Under the pieces are notes generated by a model. The model was not told the origin of the DNA, did not search any database, and worked only from the letters and a program-made list of their open reading frames with translations. A DNA stretch of 64,000 bases from positions 1 through 64,000 of the forward strand of contig NZ_JAFBEE010000001.1 in assembly GCF_016908555.1 (NCBI RefSeq), given 5' to 3'. Shown here one piece after another: positions 35,810 to 45,062 of the stretch. Every line of letters starts with the position of its first letter. The first letter of the stretch is position 1. The DNA comes from Alkaliphilus hydrothermalis (GTDB taxonomy: Bacteria > Bacillota > Clostridia > Peptostreptococcales > Natronincolaceae). The position numbers were made by a program, and so were the translations under genes.

Positions 35810-36670
35810 ATGGAGGCATCAATAGATATTATTTTAAGGACCTTAGGATTGTTTTTAATCCTAATTTTAATATCCCCAGTTTTGGGAAGAAAATCGGTTT
35901 CAAGTATGACTTACTTTGACATTGTAACAGCCTTTGTATTAGGTGGTATGGGGGCTTTGGTAGCCCTTGGAGTTGTTGAGAGTTTACGCCTAGGGTTTAT
36001 TGGTATAGCAATTTGGTTTCTTGCAATCGGAGCAATTCAATTTCTAATTTCGAAGTCTAAATGGGCCCATGATCATTTCTACGGAAAAGAGGTTGTCGTT
36101 ATTAAAGAAGGGAAAGTACTAGAGGAAAATCTTCATTCAGCAGGGCTCACTGGAGAAGAACTACTTTCACAGCTTAGAAGAAAAAACGTATTTCAATTGG
36201 CAGATGTTGAATTTGCCATCATGGAGGCGAATCGAGATATAACAGTATTACCAAAAAGGGATTCGCAGCCCTTAACACCAAAGGACATGCGAATCCATGT
36301 AAGCAGTATAAAAGAACCTCAAACTGTCATGCTGGATGGGAACTTTATGGACGAACCTCTATCTACTTTAGGATTAAATCGTAACTGGTTGAAGACGGAG
36401 TTAAATAAGATCGGCTTAGCAAAAGAAAATGTTTTTTTAGCCCAAGTGGATTCAATGGGTGAATTGTATATTGATGTTTATAATGATTCAATGCAGTTAC
36501 CCCAACCATCGGTCAAGGCATTATTATTGGCGTCTTTAGAAAAAGTAGAAGCAGATTTTATCACCTACTCAATGGATAGTGAAAATCCACAATGGCAAAA
36601 AAACTACAACAAATTTGCTAAGGAAATGAAGTTAATTATTAAAAAGTTGGAACCCCATTTAAATACTTAA
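35810..36670 (+). CDS. DUF421 (YetF-like) membrane protein
   Basis: Three N-terminal membrane helices (IILRTLGLFLILILISPVLG, IVTAFVLGGMGALVALG and LGFIGIAIWFLAIGAIQF) precede a cytosolic DUF421 domain containing KEGKVLEENLHSAGLTGEEL and LRRKNVFQLADVEFAIME. At 286 residues it is a long DUF421 form with an extra C-terminal domain. In Bacillus, YetF-type proteins occur in the mobile spoVA2 gene set linked to spore heat resistance. The exact activity is unknown. It forms a two-gene operon with DUF1657. Confidence 0.9.
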   Translation: MEASIDIILRTLGLFLILILISPVLGRKSVSSMTYFDIVTAFVLGGMGALVALGVVESLRLGFIGIAIWFLAIGAIQFLISKSKWAHDHFYGKEVVVIKEGKVLEENLHSAGLTGEELLSQLRRKNVFQLADVEFAIMEANRDITVLPKRDSQPLTPKDMRIHVSSIKEPQTVMLDGNFMDEPLSTLGLNRNWLKTELNKIGLAKENVFLAQVDSMGELYIDVYNDSMQLPQPSVKALLLASLEKVEADFITYSMDSENPQWQKNYNKFAKEMKLIIKKLEPHLNT

Positions 36671-36760
36671 ATCCAAAGAAAGATTTAAATTTCAACTGAT
36701 CAGTTGTGTAGACTAATAGTCTAATAAAAGCCATTCCTAGCTAATAAAACTTTACAGGAT

Positions 36761-36799
36761 GCCTAGAAAAGATTATTCTCGACGAATAAACTTCTAGGC
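36761..36799 (+). terminator. Long hairpin downstream of the DUF421 gene
   Basis: GCCTAGAA pairs with TTCTAGGC, with an inner TTATTC/GAATAA stem around TCGA, followed by TTTCT. It is a probable terminator. The surrounding gap of about 290 bases before the next gene otherwise holds only the hairpin at 36893. Confidence 0.6.
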
Positions 36800-36892
36800 T
36801 TTCTAAATGAAGCAAAATTAGGATAGTTATAACATTAATTTACAACTCGTATTATTCAAAAATTATAATTAAAATTGAAAGAGATAGTATAA

Positions 36893-36931
36893 AGGCCACC
36901 CAAATATTTTTATAAATATTTAAAGTGGCTC
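36893..36931. terminator. Convergent terminator before the minus-strand spoVA locus
   Basis: GCCAC pairs with GTGGC, with an inner AAATATT/AATATTT stem. It lies 24 bases past the end of the minus-strand DUF1657 gene and would serve that operon. Confidence 0.6.
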
Positions 36932-36954
36932 TATTTCATAGGACAGTTATATTA

Positions 36955-37161
36955 TTATTGTTGTCTAAATTGCGGTTCTTGCTGTGTAATATAGTTTTGT
37001 CTATTTTTCATGGTTTGTAAAGCGTTATCTAGGTTGTTTGCAATTTGCTGGAATTCTTGTTTTGCTGTTTGATCTTGAGTTTCTAAAGCGAAAGTCTTCA
37101 TCATAGCTGCTGTACTTTGTAGACCTGCAATAGCTTGTTGTAATTGTGTACCTACTGTCAT
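36955..37161 (-). CDS. DUF1657 small protein, second copy
   Basis: The protein begins MTVGTQLQQAIAGLQSTAAM and contains LETQDQTAKQEFQQIANNLD, ending EPQFRQQ. It shares the MTV...EPQF pattern with the copy at 35586. AGGAGG lies before the ATG at 37161, which rules out the longer frame from 37194. It is the last gene of the minus-strand spoVAC-AD-AE operon, 29 bases after the AE stop. Confidence 0.88.
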   Translation of the reverse strand: MTVGTQLQQAIAGLQSTAAMMKTFALETQDQTAKQEFQQIANNLDNALQTMKNRQNYITQQEPQFRQQ

Positions 37162-37190
37162 GATATCACCTCCTTTTAAATGAACAATAA

Positions 37191-37544
37191 TCAACCCTTT
37201 GGTTTGAACAACAGAGCGCCTATGAATCCAAAAATGATAGCTGATGAGATACCAGCACTGGTGACTTCGAAAATACCAGTAAGAACACCAATGATTCCAT
37301 TTTTTTCTGCTTCTTGGAGGGCACCTTTAACTAGTGAGTTACCAAAGCTACTAATGGGAACGGAAGCACCAGCACCAGCAAATTTTACTAAGGGCTCATA
37401 AAGCCCTAGACCTCCTAAAATTGCCCCAGTAACTACTAAAGTACACATGGTATGGGCAGGAGTAAGCTTAAAGACATCCATCAATATCTGCCCCATAACG
37501 CATATTAGACCACCAATGATAAAAGCCCAAATAAATTGACTCAA
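37191..37544 (-). CDS. spoVAEb: Stage V sporulation protein AE (AEb type), second locus
   Basis: A 117-residue membrane protein with SpoVAEb features: FIWAFIIGGLICVMGQILMD, TPAHTMCTLVVTGAILGGLG, LYEPLVKFAGAGASVPISSF and FIGALLFKPKG. It is a channel component for uptake and release of calcium-dipicolinate. It closely resembles the copy at 49358 (for example LYEPLVKFGGSGATIP). It is 13 bases after spoVAD and in the same operon. Confidence 0.93.
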   Translation of the reverse strand: MSQFIWAFIIGGLICVMGQILMDVFKLTPAHTMCTLVVTGAILGGLGLYEPLVKFAGAGASVPISSFGNSLVKGALQEAEKNGIIGVLTGIFEVTSAGISSAIIFGFIGALLFKPKG

Positions 37545-37557
37545 TTAGAATACCTCC

Positions 37558-38559
37558 TTATATTTCGAAAGACACAGCGTGGGCAATACAAGGGATGCTT
37601 TCTTTTTGTTGATAGGACATTGGAGACATTAAGGCCCCAGTAGCAACTACAAGAATCCTCTTTAGCTCACCCCGTCGCATTCGATTCATGAAATGCCCAT
37701 AAGTGACTGTAGCCGAGCAACCACAGCCGCTACCACCAGAAAAAACAGGCTGGTGTTTTTTATAAATCAACAATCCACAATCGGTAAGTACATTGGAGGG
37801 TATATTAAAACCGTGTTCACTAAGTAAATCTCCGGCAATTTGATGTCCTACCTTTCCTAAATCTCCTGTTGCAATTAGATCATAATGACTTGGATGGATA
37901 TTTAAGTCATGGAGATGTTGTTGAAGGGTATCTACCGCAGCCGGAGCCATTGCCCCCCCCATATTAAACGGGTCTGACAAGCCCATGTCGATGACTCGAC
38001 CTATGGTGGCAGAAGTGATTCTTGGTCCGTTACCTTGTTTAGAGACTAACCCAGCTCCAGCTCCTGTTACTGTCCATTGGGCTGTTGGCGGTTTTTGCGC
38101 CCCATATTCAGTGGGGTAACGAAATTGCTTTTCTGCAGCAGCATTATGACTGGAGGCAGCAGCTAAAGCATTGTCAGCAAAACCGCTATCCACCAATTGG
38201 GCAGCTATAGCTAATCCCTCCATGGCGCTGGAGCAGGCTCCAAATAATCCAAGGAAAGGTACACCAAGAGTTCGAGCAGTAAAACTACTGGAGATTATCT
38301 GATTCATTAAATCACCGCTCAGGAAAAATTGGATGTCTTCCTTTTTCATTCCACCCTTACGAATGGCTATTTCACATGCGTCCTCCATTAATTTTTTTTC
38401 TGCTTTCTCAAAACTGTCTTGACCAAGCCAAATATCTTCGTGGAGGAGGTCAAAATCATCTGATAAAGCACCTTGGCCTTCAAAGGGACCTCCCACAGCA
38501 GCAGATGAGATTAAGACTGGTTTATTTTCAAAAACCCAAGTTTGATGTCCTTTTAGCAT
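37558..38559 (-). CDS. spoVAD: Stage V sporulation protein AD, second locus
   Basis: SpoVAD has a thiolase-like fold and binds dipicolinic acid at the forespore inner membrane. Family motifs include SAAVGGPFEGQGALSDDFDL, FLGLFGACSSAMEGLAIAA, SSHNAAAEKQFRYPTEYGAQ and FSGGSGCGCSATVTYGHFMN. The ATG at 38559, with AGGTGA upstream, is preferred over the GTG at 38568. It is paralogous to the SpoVAD at 48323, differing in many positions but not in motif order. Confidence 0.95.
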   Translation of the reverse strand: MLKGHQTWVFENKPVLISSAAVGGPFEGQGALSDDFDLLHEDIWLGQDSFEKAEKKLMEDACEIAIRKGGMKKEDIQFFLSGDLMNQIISSSFTARTLGVPFLGLFGACSSAMEGLAIAAQLVDSGFADNALAAASSHNAAAEKQFRYPTEYGAQKPPTAQWTVTGAGAGLVSKQGNGPRITSATIGRVIDMGLSDPFNMGGAMAPAAVDTLQQHLHDLNIHPSHYDLIATGDLGKVGHQIAGDLLSEHGFNIPSNVLTDCGLLIYKKHQPVFSGGSGCGCSATVTYGHFMNRMRRGELKRILVVATGALMSPMSYQQKESIPCIAHAVSFEI

Positions 38560-38569
38560 GGAAATCACC

Positions 38570-39037
38570 TTATCCTTTAAGTATTATTTTAACTAATGCA
38601 ACTGCAAATGCTGAAAAAACGCCATAAGCAATTACAGACCCCGCCAGCTTAAACATATTACCACCTGTTCCAAGAACAAAACCCTCGCTACGATGCTCAA
38701 TCGAAGCAGAAGCAATACTATTGGCAAATCCAGTGACAGGGACCGCAGTGCCAGCTCCAGCCCATTGGGCGATAAGATCATACTTACCGAGTCCAGTAAG
38801 GAGTACAGAGATGATTATTAGTGTAGCTACGGTGGGATTCCCCGCAGTAATTTCATCGAAATTGAAGTAGGTCATATACATCCAGTTTAGCCCTTGACCT
38901 ATAGTACAGATAAATCCTCCTACCAGAAAAGCCCTTAGGGAGTTTAACATTACAGGCCTTTGGGGTTCTCTAGCCTTTGCCAAAGCTTGATACTTTTGCT
39001 GAGTAGGAGTAAGATTTTTCTTTTTTTGACTAGACAT
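38570..39037 (-). CDS. spoVAC: Stage V sporulation protein AC, second locus
   Basis: A 155-residue membrane protein with a basic N-terminus (MSSQKKKNLTPTQQKYQALA) and SpoVAC helices: FLVGGFICTIGQGLNWMYM, GLGKYDLIAQWAGAGTAVPV and VTGFANSIASASIEHRSEGF. In Bacillus, SpoVAC acts as a mechanosensitive channel in the spore membrane. It is the first gene of the AC-AD-AE-DUF1657 operon. The promoter should lie in the 237-base gap shared with the divergent amidase; none was assigned with confidence. Confidence 0.94.
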   Translation of the reverse strand: MSSQKKKNLTPTQQKYQALAKAREPQRPVMLNSLRAFLVGGFICTIGQGLNWMYMTYFNFDEITAGNPTVATLIIISVLLTGLGKYDLIAQWAGAGTAVPVTGFANSIASASIEHRSEGFVLGTGGNMFKLAGSVIAYGVFSAFAVALVKIILKG

Positions 39038-39274
39038 AGTTTTTCCACCTTCTCTAGTTATTAAGTAATTTCTAATACGTAAATATTATAACCAGTCTTA
39101 TACCTTTAATACTTACATTCAAAATCCATAAGAAATCCAAAATTAAAGAATACTTAAAATAAAATTAGTTAAACAAATCATATACTTTAATAGGACAGAC
39201 GGAAAATGAGCGTAAATAGTAGAACACTAAAAGTTTTAAGTAATTTGAGTACGATAATAATAGGAGGTGAAGCT

Positions 39275-40084
39275 ATGAAAGTTGTGATAGATCCTGGACA
39301 CGGTGGACAGGATAGGAGTAATCATGGACCAACAGGTTATGTGGAGGCTGATGGGGTACTAGACATTGGCTTGAGGCTAAGAAAATTGCTGGAGGAGGCA
39401 GGCTATACAATAAAAATGACAAGGGATAGCAATGAGACAATAGGACTCTATAGAAGATCGGAAATAGCAAATGACTGGGGAGGAAATTTATACTTAAGCC
39501 TTCACACTAACGCAGCCTCCACACCTAATGCCAAAGGTATAGAGATTTTCCATAGTAAAAATGGATTGTATGGAGATCAGTATCATGACGAGGCAAAGAG
39601 GGTTGCGGAGATTATTCTGGAGCTATTGATTGAAGCAACAGGACTAAAGAATCGTGGTACTAAAACAAGGTTAATGGAAAAAACGACTTCTTCAATCTAT
39701 GGAAGAGATTATTATGCTGTTATCAGAAGGACTAGGATGCCATCATTAATAATTGAATTGGGATTCCATACTAATCCTAAAGAAGAGGCTTTATTAAAAA
39801 CAGCAGAATTTAGACAAAAGTTAGCGGAATCCATTGCTGCAGGTGTAAAAAAAGCCTATCCTGTCGAAACACCCCAGGAGCATTCCGGTGGAGATACTGG
39901 CGAGCCCGAGGGAAAAATATTTAATGAGCATCAGCTAAAGGTAATGATAGAAGGGCAGGAAAAATTAATTGATGGGTATATTGAAGAAGGTATATTTTAT
40001 GTACCTATAAGATTTTTGGAGCAGTATGGTTATAAAGTAAGGTATGACGCTAGACAGCCAGCAGTAGTTATTGATAAAGCTTAG
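39275..40084 (+). CDS. N-acetylmuramoyl-L-alanine amidase with C-terminal copper-amine-oxidase-like domain
   Basis: An amidase_3 domain begins at once: VVIDPGHGGQDRSN, then LYLSLHTNAA and IIELGFHTNPKEEALL, giving the zinc ligands. The C-terminal 65 residues match the Cu_amine_oxidN1-type domain (YVPIRFLEQYGYKVRYD) common in clostridial wall proteins. GGAGGTG lies before the ATG at 39275, so the longer frame from 39206 is not used. With this start there is no signal peptide, which would make it cytoplasmic until release. It is divergent from the second spoVA operon and could act in spore or mother-cell wall turnover. Confidence 0.88.
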   Translation: MKVVIDPGHGGQDRSNHGPTGYVEADGVLDIGLRLRKLLEEAGYTIKMTRDSNETIGLYRRSEIANDWGGNLYLSLHTNAASTPNAKGIEIFHSKNGLYGDQYHDEAKRVAEIILELLIEATGLKNRGTKTRLMEKTTSSIYGRDYYAVIRRTRMPSLIIELGFHTNPKEEALLKTAEFRQKLAESIAAGVKKAYPVETPQEHSGGDTGEPEGKIFNEHQLKVMIEGQEKLIDGYIEEGIFYVPIRFLEQYGYKVRYDARQPAVVIDKA

Positions 40085-40089
40085 AATAA

Positions 40090-40134
40090 AAAAACCAACC
40101 ATCTGTGAATACTAATATTTCAGATGTTGGTTTT
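40090..40134. terminator. Convergent terminator between amidase and moaB
   Basis: AAAACCAACcATCTG pairs with CAGATGTTGGTTTT, with flanking A and T runs, so it can serve both strands. Confidence 0.8.
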
Positions 40135-40171
40135 GCACATGCACATTTACTTATGTCTTGTAAATCAGCCA

Positions 40172-40666
40172 CTACTTATTGTTACCACATTCCCCCTCAA
40201 CACCCTTCAGAATACCCACCCCGTGGGAAAGTATAGGGAGGATGATTTCAAGACTTTCTCTTACCCCTTTAGGGCTACCGGGTAGATTGATGATAAGTGT
40301 CCTATTGCGGATGCCAGCAACAGCACGGGAGAGCATTGCCTTAGGTGTGATTTCGAGACTTTTCATACGAATTGCTTCTGGAATACCAGGTACAAGTCGC
40401 TCTACAACATCTAAAGTCGCCTCAGGGGTGATGTCTCTTGGGGAAAATCCTGTACCCCCAGTAGTGAAGACTAAATCAAGCTTTAATTTATCACACATAA
40501 GACGCAGCATATCAGCTAGTTTTTCACGGTCGTCAGGGATGATAACGTACTTCTTGACCACACCATCTAAATCTTTTAGCATCTCTGCAATCAGGGGCCC
40601 ACTGGTGTCTACCCGCTCTCCTTTAGAGCCCTTATCACTGGCGGTAATGATTCCGATATTCATCAT
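40172..40666 (-). CDS. moaB: MogA/MoaB-family molybdenum cofactor protein
   Basis: This 164-residue protein has the MoCF/MPT-binding fold: MNIGIITASDKGSKGERVDT, the motif TTGGTGFSPRDITPEATLDV, and INLPGSPKGVRESLE. The family adenylates molybdopterin before metal insertion. GGAGG lies seven bases before the ATG. It is alone here, with no other cofactor genes, so assignment between MogA and MoaB subfamilies is tentative. Confidence 0.9.
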   Translation of the reverse strand: MMNIGIITASDKGSKGERVDTSGPLIAEMLKDLDGVVKKYVIIPDDREKLADMLRLMCDKLKLDLVFTTGGTGFSPRDITPEATLDVVERLVPGIPEAIRMKSLEITPKAMLSRAVAGIRNRTLIINLPGSPKGVRESLEIILPILSHGVGILKGVEGECGNNK

Positions 40667-40843
40667 AAATAAGCCTCCTAGCTATCGTTAGGTTTTAGAT
40701 ATCCTACTAATGGGTATCTCAAATAATATGTATAACACTCTAGTTAATACTAAAAAACATTTACACCAATATATAATTAGTATAGCATAGAATTAGTAGG
40801 ACAGTAGGACAAAAAACGCTAAAGTGCATAAGGAGGTAAGTTA

Positions 40844-41197
40844 ATGAAATTTTTACTACGTTGGCTAGTTAGCGCCATATCAATTTATATCATTGCAGAG
40901 CTTATGACGGGGATTAATGTGATAGGATTTGAAGCCACCATCATAGCAGCAGCTGTTCTAGGGATTGTTAATACCATTGTCAGACCCGTGTTGGTTTTCT
41001 TTACACTACCCATCAATATATTGACACTAGGATTATTCACCTTTGTAATCAATGGAATTGTTCTAAAAGCAACGGCTTCTTTAGTAGGCGGGTTGGAGGT
41101 AGTATCCTTTCTAGATGCTATTGTAGGATCAATTCTAATCAGTATCGTTAACCTTGTACTGAGTAGTGTATTAGGTGTGAAAAAGAAGAAGAAGTAG
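40844..41197 (+). CDS. Phage holin family 4/PF04020-type small membrane protein
   Basis: A 117-residue protein with about four membrane helices (WLVSAISIYIIAELMTGINV, AAAVLGIVNTIVRPVLVFFT, LGLFTFVINGIVLKATASLV) and a basic KKKKK tail. The NTIVRPVL motif is typical of this family, named after holins but mostly chromosomal and of unknown function. AGGAGG precedes the ATG. It is a single-gene unit. Confidence 0.85.
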   Translation: MKFLLRWLVSAISIYIIAELMTGINVIGFEATIIAAAVLGIVNTIVRPVLVFFTLPINILTLGLFTFVINGIVLKATASLVGGLEVVSFLDAIVGSILISIVNLVLSSVLGVKKKKK

Positions 41198-41219
41198 AGA
41201 GTTATATGCATTTAGGCGA

Positions 41220-41287
41220 AAAAATCCCCCATTGCCAAGAACAAAGGTGTATAAAACCTTATTCTTTGCAAGTGGGGGATTATTTTA
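41220..41287. terminator. Bidirectional terminator between the PF04020 gene and pflA
   Basis: AAAATCCCCCA pairs with TGGGGGATTA, and inner segments also pair (AAGGT/ACCTT). It suits convergent genes on both sides. Confidence 0.8.
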
Positions 41288-41300
41288 TATGACTTTATAT

Positions 41301-42047
41301 CTAAGCAGCACCACTACCAGCTTGATGAATACCATTTTTCAATAAAATACTACTTACCTGTTGTAAATCAAAATCGTTAGCATCCCTTAAATCCTCTAAT
41401 GGATAGAGTTGATGGAGTTTTTTCCACTTTACTTTGCCCATCGAGTGATAGGGGAGAAGATCAACTTTTTTTACATTCTCAAGCGTATTAATAAAGTCTG
41501 CTAGGTCCTGTACATCCTGTGGATCATCCGTAAGGGTTGGAACAACCACATGGCGAATCCACATAGGTATATTTCTATCCGATAAATACTTAGCGAAGTT
41601 CAAAATTTTATCATTAGGAACACCAGTAATATGAAGGTGCTTCTCAGAATTAATATGCTTAAGATCTAGAAGTACAAGGTCTACATAGTCCAATATATCC
41701 TCCATCTTACTTAGATGAACAAAGCCGGAGGTATCTATACAAGTGTGGATCCCTAATGTCTTTAGAGACTTTAACAATTCCTTCAAGAAATTAATTTGAA
41801 GGGTGGGCTCCCCGCCACTGATGGTAACGCCACCACCTGAGGACTTCATAAAAGGTATATATTTTTTTACATCAGTGATTAATTCATCTACTGTAACCTC
41901 TTTCCCGTCCTGAATATTCCAAGTATCTCGGTTATGGCAATATTGGCATCTTAGGGGACAACCTTGAAAAAAGATAACGTAGCGGATACCAGGTCCATCT
42001 ACAGTTCCAAAAGTCTCAATAGAATGAATCATTCCTTTAGTTGTCAT
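41301..42047 (-). CDS. pflA: Pyruvate formate-lyase activating enzyme
   Basis: This radical SAM enzyme abstracts hydrogen from the glycine of pyruvate formate-lyase to make the active radical form. The cluster motif is CPLRCQYC, preceded by FGTVDGPGIRYVIFFQG. SGGGVTISGGEPTLQ and DLVLLDLKHINSEKH follow. The start at 42047 (MTTKGMIHS) has a G-rich ribosome site; a GTG at 42059 is an alternative. It lies downstream of pflB in the same operon, with 55 bases between. Confidence 0.95.
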   Translation of the reverse strand: MTTKGMIHSIETFGTVDGPGIRYVIFFQGCPLRCQYCHNRDTWNIQDGKEVTVDELITDVKKYIPFMKSSGGGVTISGGEPTLQINFLKELLKSLKTLGIHTCIDTSGFVHLSKMEDILDYVDLVLLDLKHINSEKHLHITGVPNDKILNFAKYLSDRNIPMWIRHVVVPTLTDDPQDVQDLADFINTLENVKKVDLLPYHSMGKVKWKKLHQLYPLEDLRDANDFDLQQVSSILLKNGIHQAGSGAA

Positions 42048-42102
42048 TTTGATTCCCACCCTTCATTATATTCTAATATTCTGATCCTACAGCTTTAACT
42101 TC

Positions 42103-44331
42103 TTAAACAGTGCCGTGGAAGGTTCTATTAATTACGTCAATTTGCTGTTCTCTAGTTAGTTTAATAAAGTTTACCGCATATCCAGATACCCTAACTGTAA
42201 GCTGCGGATATTTCTCTGGATGTTCCATTGCATCCATTAAAGTTTCCTTTTCAAATACGTTGATATTGATATGGTGACCATCCTGTGCAAAGTATCCATC
42301 TAATAGGGATGACAAGATTTTTACTCTAGCCTCAGGTGTTTTGCCAAGGGCCGATGGTACGATTGAGAAGGTATAGGAGATTCCATCAAGTGAATGTTGA
42401 TAAGGTAATTTTGCTACAGAAGCCAATGAAGCTAATGCTCCCTTTGAGTCTCTACCGTGCATTGGGTTTGCCCCTGGTGCAAAAGGTTCTCCTGCCTTTC
42501 TACCATCGGGAGTACTCCCGGTCTTTTTACCATAAACGACATTTGAAGTAATGGTTAAAACAGATTGAGTTGGAACAGAGTCCCTGTAGGTTTTGTTCTT
42601 CTTGATGGCATTCATGAATCTCTCTACCAATTCAGATGCTAACTCGTCAACAGCATCATCATTGTTACCATATTTAGGAAAATCTCCTTCTATTTCATAA
42701 TCAACTGCTAATCCTTCTGCATTTCTAATTACCTTAACTTTAGCAAATTTGATGGCACTTAGGGCATCGGCGCATACGGAAAGTCCAGCAATACCACACG
42801 CCATTGTTCTTACTACGTCTCGATCATGTAGGGCCATTTGGATACGCTCGTAGGCATACTTATCATGCATATAATGGATTGTATTTAAAGTATTGACATA
42901 AAGCTTTGCCAGCCAATTCACAAAGGTATCAAACTTCTCAATTACCTCCTGGTACTCTAAAACATCTGAAGTGATTGGTTCAAATCGAGGACCAACTTGG
43001 TCGCCAGTCTTTTCGTCTTTACCACCATTGATGGCATATAGTAGAGCTTTGGCAAGGTTGCAACGGGCTCCGAAGAACTGCATTTGTTTACCAATCTTCA
43101 TTGCAGATACACAACAAGCAATTCCGTAATCGTCTCCCCAATACTCCCTCATCATGTCATCATTTTCATATTGAATAGAGCTGGTGTCGATGGAGGCTTG
43201 AGAACAGAAATTCTTAAAGTTCTCTGGTAGCTTAGTTGACCATAAAACAGTTAAGTTTGGTTCTGGAGCAGCTCCTAGGTTGTATAGGGTATTTAAGATA
43301 CGGAAGGAGGTCTTTGTAACTAATGTACGACCATCTAATCCCATACCACCGATACATTCCGTCACCCATGTTGGGTCGCCACTAAAAAGTTCATTATATT
43401 CAGGAGTTCTTAGGAATCGCACCATTCTTAGCTTCATTACAAAATGATCTACTAGTTCCTGTGCTTCCTCCTCCGTTAAGTTACCTTCAGCAATGTCCTT
43501 TTCTATATAAATATCAAGGAAAGTAGAAACACGCCCTAAACTCATGGCAGCGCCATTTTGCTCCTTCACAGCTGCTAGATAAGCAAAGTAGGTCCATTGA
43601 ATAGCTTCAAAGGCATTAGTTGCAGGTTGTGAGATATCGAAGCCATGGGCTAGACCCATTTCCTTTAATTCCATCAGGGCTTTAATTTGCTCTGCCATTT
43701 CTTCACGAAGGCGAATGACATCTTCAGTCATTTGGTCTACCTCTAATGAAGACATTTGTTTCATTTTATCTTCAATCAATTTATCGACACCATAAAGGGC
43801 AACCCTTCTATAGTCACCGATAATTCTACCACGGCCATAGGCATCGGGAAGACCAGTAATGATCCCTGCTTTTCTTGCGGCATGCATTTCTGGAGTATAC
43901 ACATCAAACACACCTTCATTATGGGTTTTGCGGTAATTATGGAAAATCTCAGAAATTTGTGGATTTAATTCATATCCGTAGGCGGAACAGGATTTTTCCA
44001 CCATTCGAATACCGCCGTAGGGCATTACAGAGCGCTTTAGGGGAGCATCTGTTTGAAGACCAAAAATCTTCTCCATATCTTTTGAGATATATCCAGGCTT
44101 ATGGGAAATGATGCTGGAGATTGTATTTACATCAACATCTAATGTACCATTGTTTTTTCTTTCTTCTTCCGTTAGCTTAGATACCATTTTCCATAGTTCA
44201 GTAGTATTAGATGTAGGGCCTTTAAGGAAAGATGCATCTCCTAAATAGGGACTGTAATTAAGTTGTATAAAGTTACGAACGTCAATTTCCTTACTCCATT
44301 TACCAGATTGAAAAGCACTTAAAGCTGTCAT
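42103..44331 (-). CDS. pflB: Formate acetyltransferase (pyruvate formate-lyase)
   Basis: This glycyl-radical enzyme converts pyruvate and CoA to acetyl-CoA and formate in anaerobic fermentation. The active-site cysteine pair is in [13 protein letters not shown] and the glycyl radical site is in [10 protein letters not shown] near the C-terminus. The length of about 742 residues is normal. AAGGAG eight bases before the ATG at 44331 sets the start; an in-frame GTG at 44340 is too close. It is first in the pflB-pflA operon. Confidence 0.97.
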   Translation of the reverse strand: MTALSAFQSGKWSKEIDVRNFIQLNYSPYLGDASFLKGPTSNTTELWKMVSKLTEEERKNNGTLDVDVNTISSIISHKPGYISKDMEKIFGLQTDAPLKRSVMPYGGIRMVEKSCSAYGYELNPQISEIFHNYRKTHNEGVFDVYTPEMHAARKAGIITGLPDAYGRGRIIGDYRRVALYGVDKLIEDKMKQMSSLEVDQMTEDVIRLREEMAEQIKALMELKEMGLAHGFDISQPATNAFEAIQWTYFAYLAAVKEQNGAAMSLGRVSTFLDIYIEKDIAEGNLTEEEAQELVDHFVMKLRMVRFLRTPEYNELFSGDPTWVTECIGGMGLDGRTLVTKTSFRILNTLYNLGAAPEPNLTVLWSTKLPENFKNFCSQASIDTSSIQYENDDMMREYWGDDYGIACCVSAMKIGKQMQFFGARCNLAKALLYAINGGKDEKTGDQVGPRFEPITSDVLEYQEVIEKFDTFVNWLAKLYVNTLNTIHYMHDKYAYERIQMALHDRDVVRTMACGIAGLSVCADALSAIKFAKVKVIRNAEGLAVDYEIEGDFPKYGNNDDAVDELASELVERFMNAIKKNKTYRDSVPTQSVLTITSNVVYGKKTGSTPDGRKAGEPFAPGANPMHGRDSKGALASLASVAKLPYQHSLDGISYTFSIVPSALGKTPEARVKILSSLLDGYFAQDGHHININVFEKETLMDAMEHPEKYPQLTVRVSGYAVNFIKLTREQQIDVINRTFHGTV

Positions 44332-44636
44332 TGGGATCACTCCTTAATATATATTTAAAGATGATAGAAAATGATGTAATCATTATTATTAGTGGATGAT
44401 TGATTTAATAGTCATTTGATGATTTTATTTTATCACATGAATGCTGTATGTTGTATACAATATTCAACTTGTTAAGAAAGCTTAATTAAATAGAATATTA
44501 AATATTTTCAAAATTTTAAAATGGGAAAACAAGTACATAAAGGAAAGATTTAGGAAGGTGTTTTTTACGGGAAAAGAGAAAAAGTATAAATGCTACAAAA
44601 TAATTCAAAACAAGACAAAACTAGTGTTTTTTCTAT
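44332..44636. other. Divergent intergenic region between pflB and spoIIAA
   Basis: This AT-rich stretch must carry the pflB promoter on the minus strand. It contains a perfect palindrome TTGTATACAA at 44451-44460 and a TTGTTAA half-site at 44469-44475, but no full Rex operator. No gene was recognised in it. Confidence 0.4.
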
Positions 44637-44666
44637 GAAGGATAATTTAAAAGTTAAATAGAAGTT
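44637..44666 (+). promoter_or_regulatory. Sigma-H-like promoter candidate for the spoIIA operon
   Basis: GAAGGATAA at 44637-44645 fits the sigma-H -35 consensus RNAGGAWWW. After 12 bases, ATAGAAGTT at 44658-44666 matches RNNGAATWW with one mismatch. The spoIIAA start is 44 bases further on. In Bacillus this operon is read by sigma-H, so the location is as expected. Confidence 0.45.
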
Positions 44667-44709
44667 ATATGTTGTAAAAGAAAATCAATACAGAAGAGGA
44701 GGGAACAAG

Positions 44710-45045
44710 TTGCTATTAAATTATGAAGTAATAGACAACAAATTAGTAATTAAGCTAGATGGTGAGTTAGATCATCATGTGGCTGAAAACATTCGTGTAG
44801 AGTTGGATGAAATGATTGAGAAGAAGAGAATTAAGTATCTGATATTTGACCTAAGCAATTTAAGGTTTATGGACAGTTCGGGAATAGGGGTCATTATGGG
44901 AAGATATAAAAATATATCAAAAATTGGTGGCAAAGTGGCAGTAATAGAAGCACAGGAAAAAATCGATAAGATATTTGCACTTTCAGGATTATATAGAATC
45001 GTTGAGAAATACGAAAATCTTACAGAAGCCCTTAATCGCTTGTAA
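44710..45045 (+). CDS. spoIIAA: Anti-sigma-F factor antagonist
   Basis: This STAS-domain protein of 111 residues frees sigma-F by binding SpoIIAB. The phosphorylation site is in [16 protein letters not shown], with Ser56-Ser57 in the conserved DSSG. A TTG start follows GAGGAGGG. It is the first gene of the classical spoIIAA-spoIIAB-sigF operon, 17 bases before spoIIAB. Confidence 0.96.
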   Translation: MLLNYEVIDNKLVIKLDGELDHHVAENIRVELDEMIEKKRIKYLIFDLSNLRFMDSSGIGVIMGRYKNISKIGGKVAVIEAQEKIDKIFALSGLYRIVEKYENLTEALNRL

Positions 45046-45062
45046 AGGAGTGTTATAGGAAA

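Noticed and set aside
44451..44489. Rex-type redox operator before pflB
   Set aside because: TTGTTAA at 44469 is a good half-site, but the second half (TTAATTAA) is at the wrong spacing and lacks TTAACAA. The TTGTATACAA palindrome does not match either.
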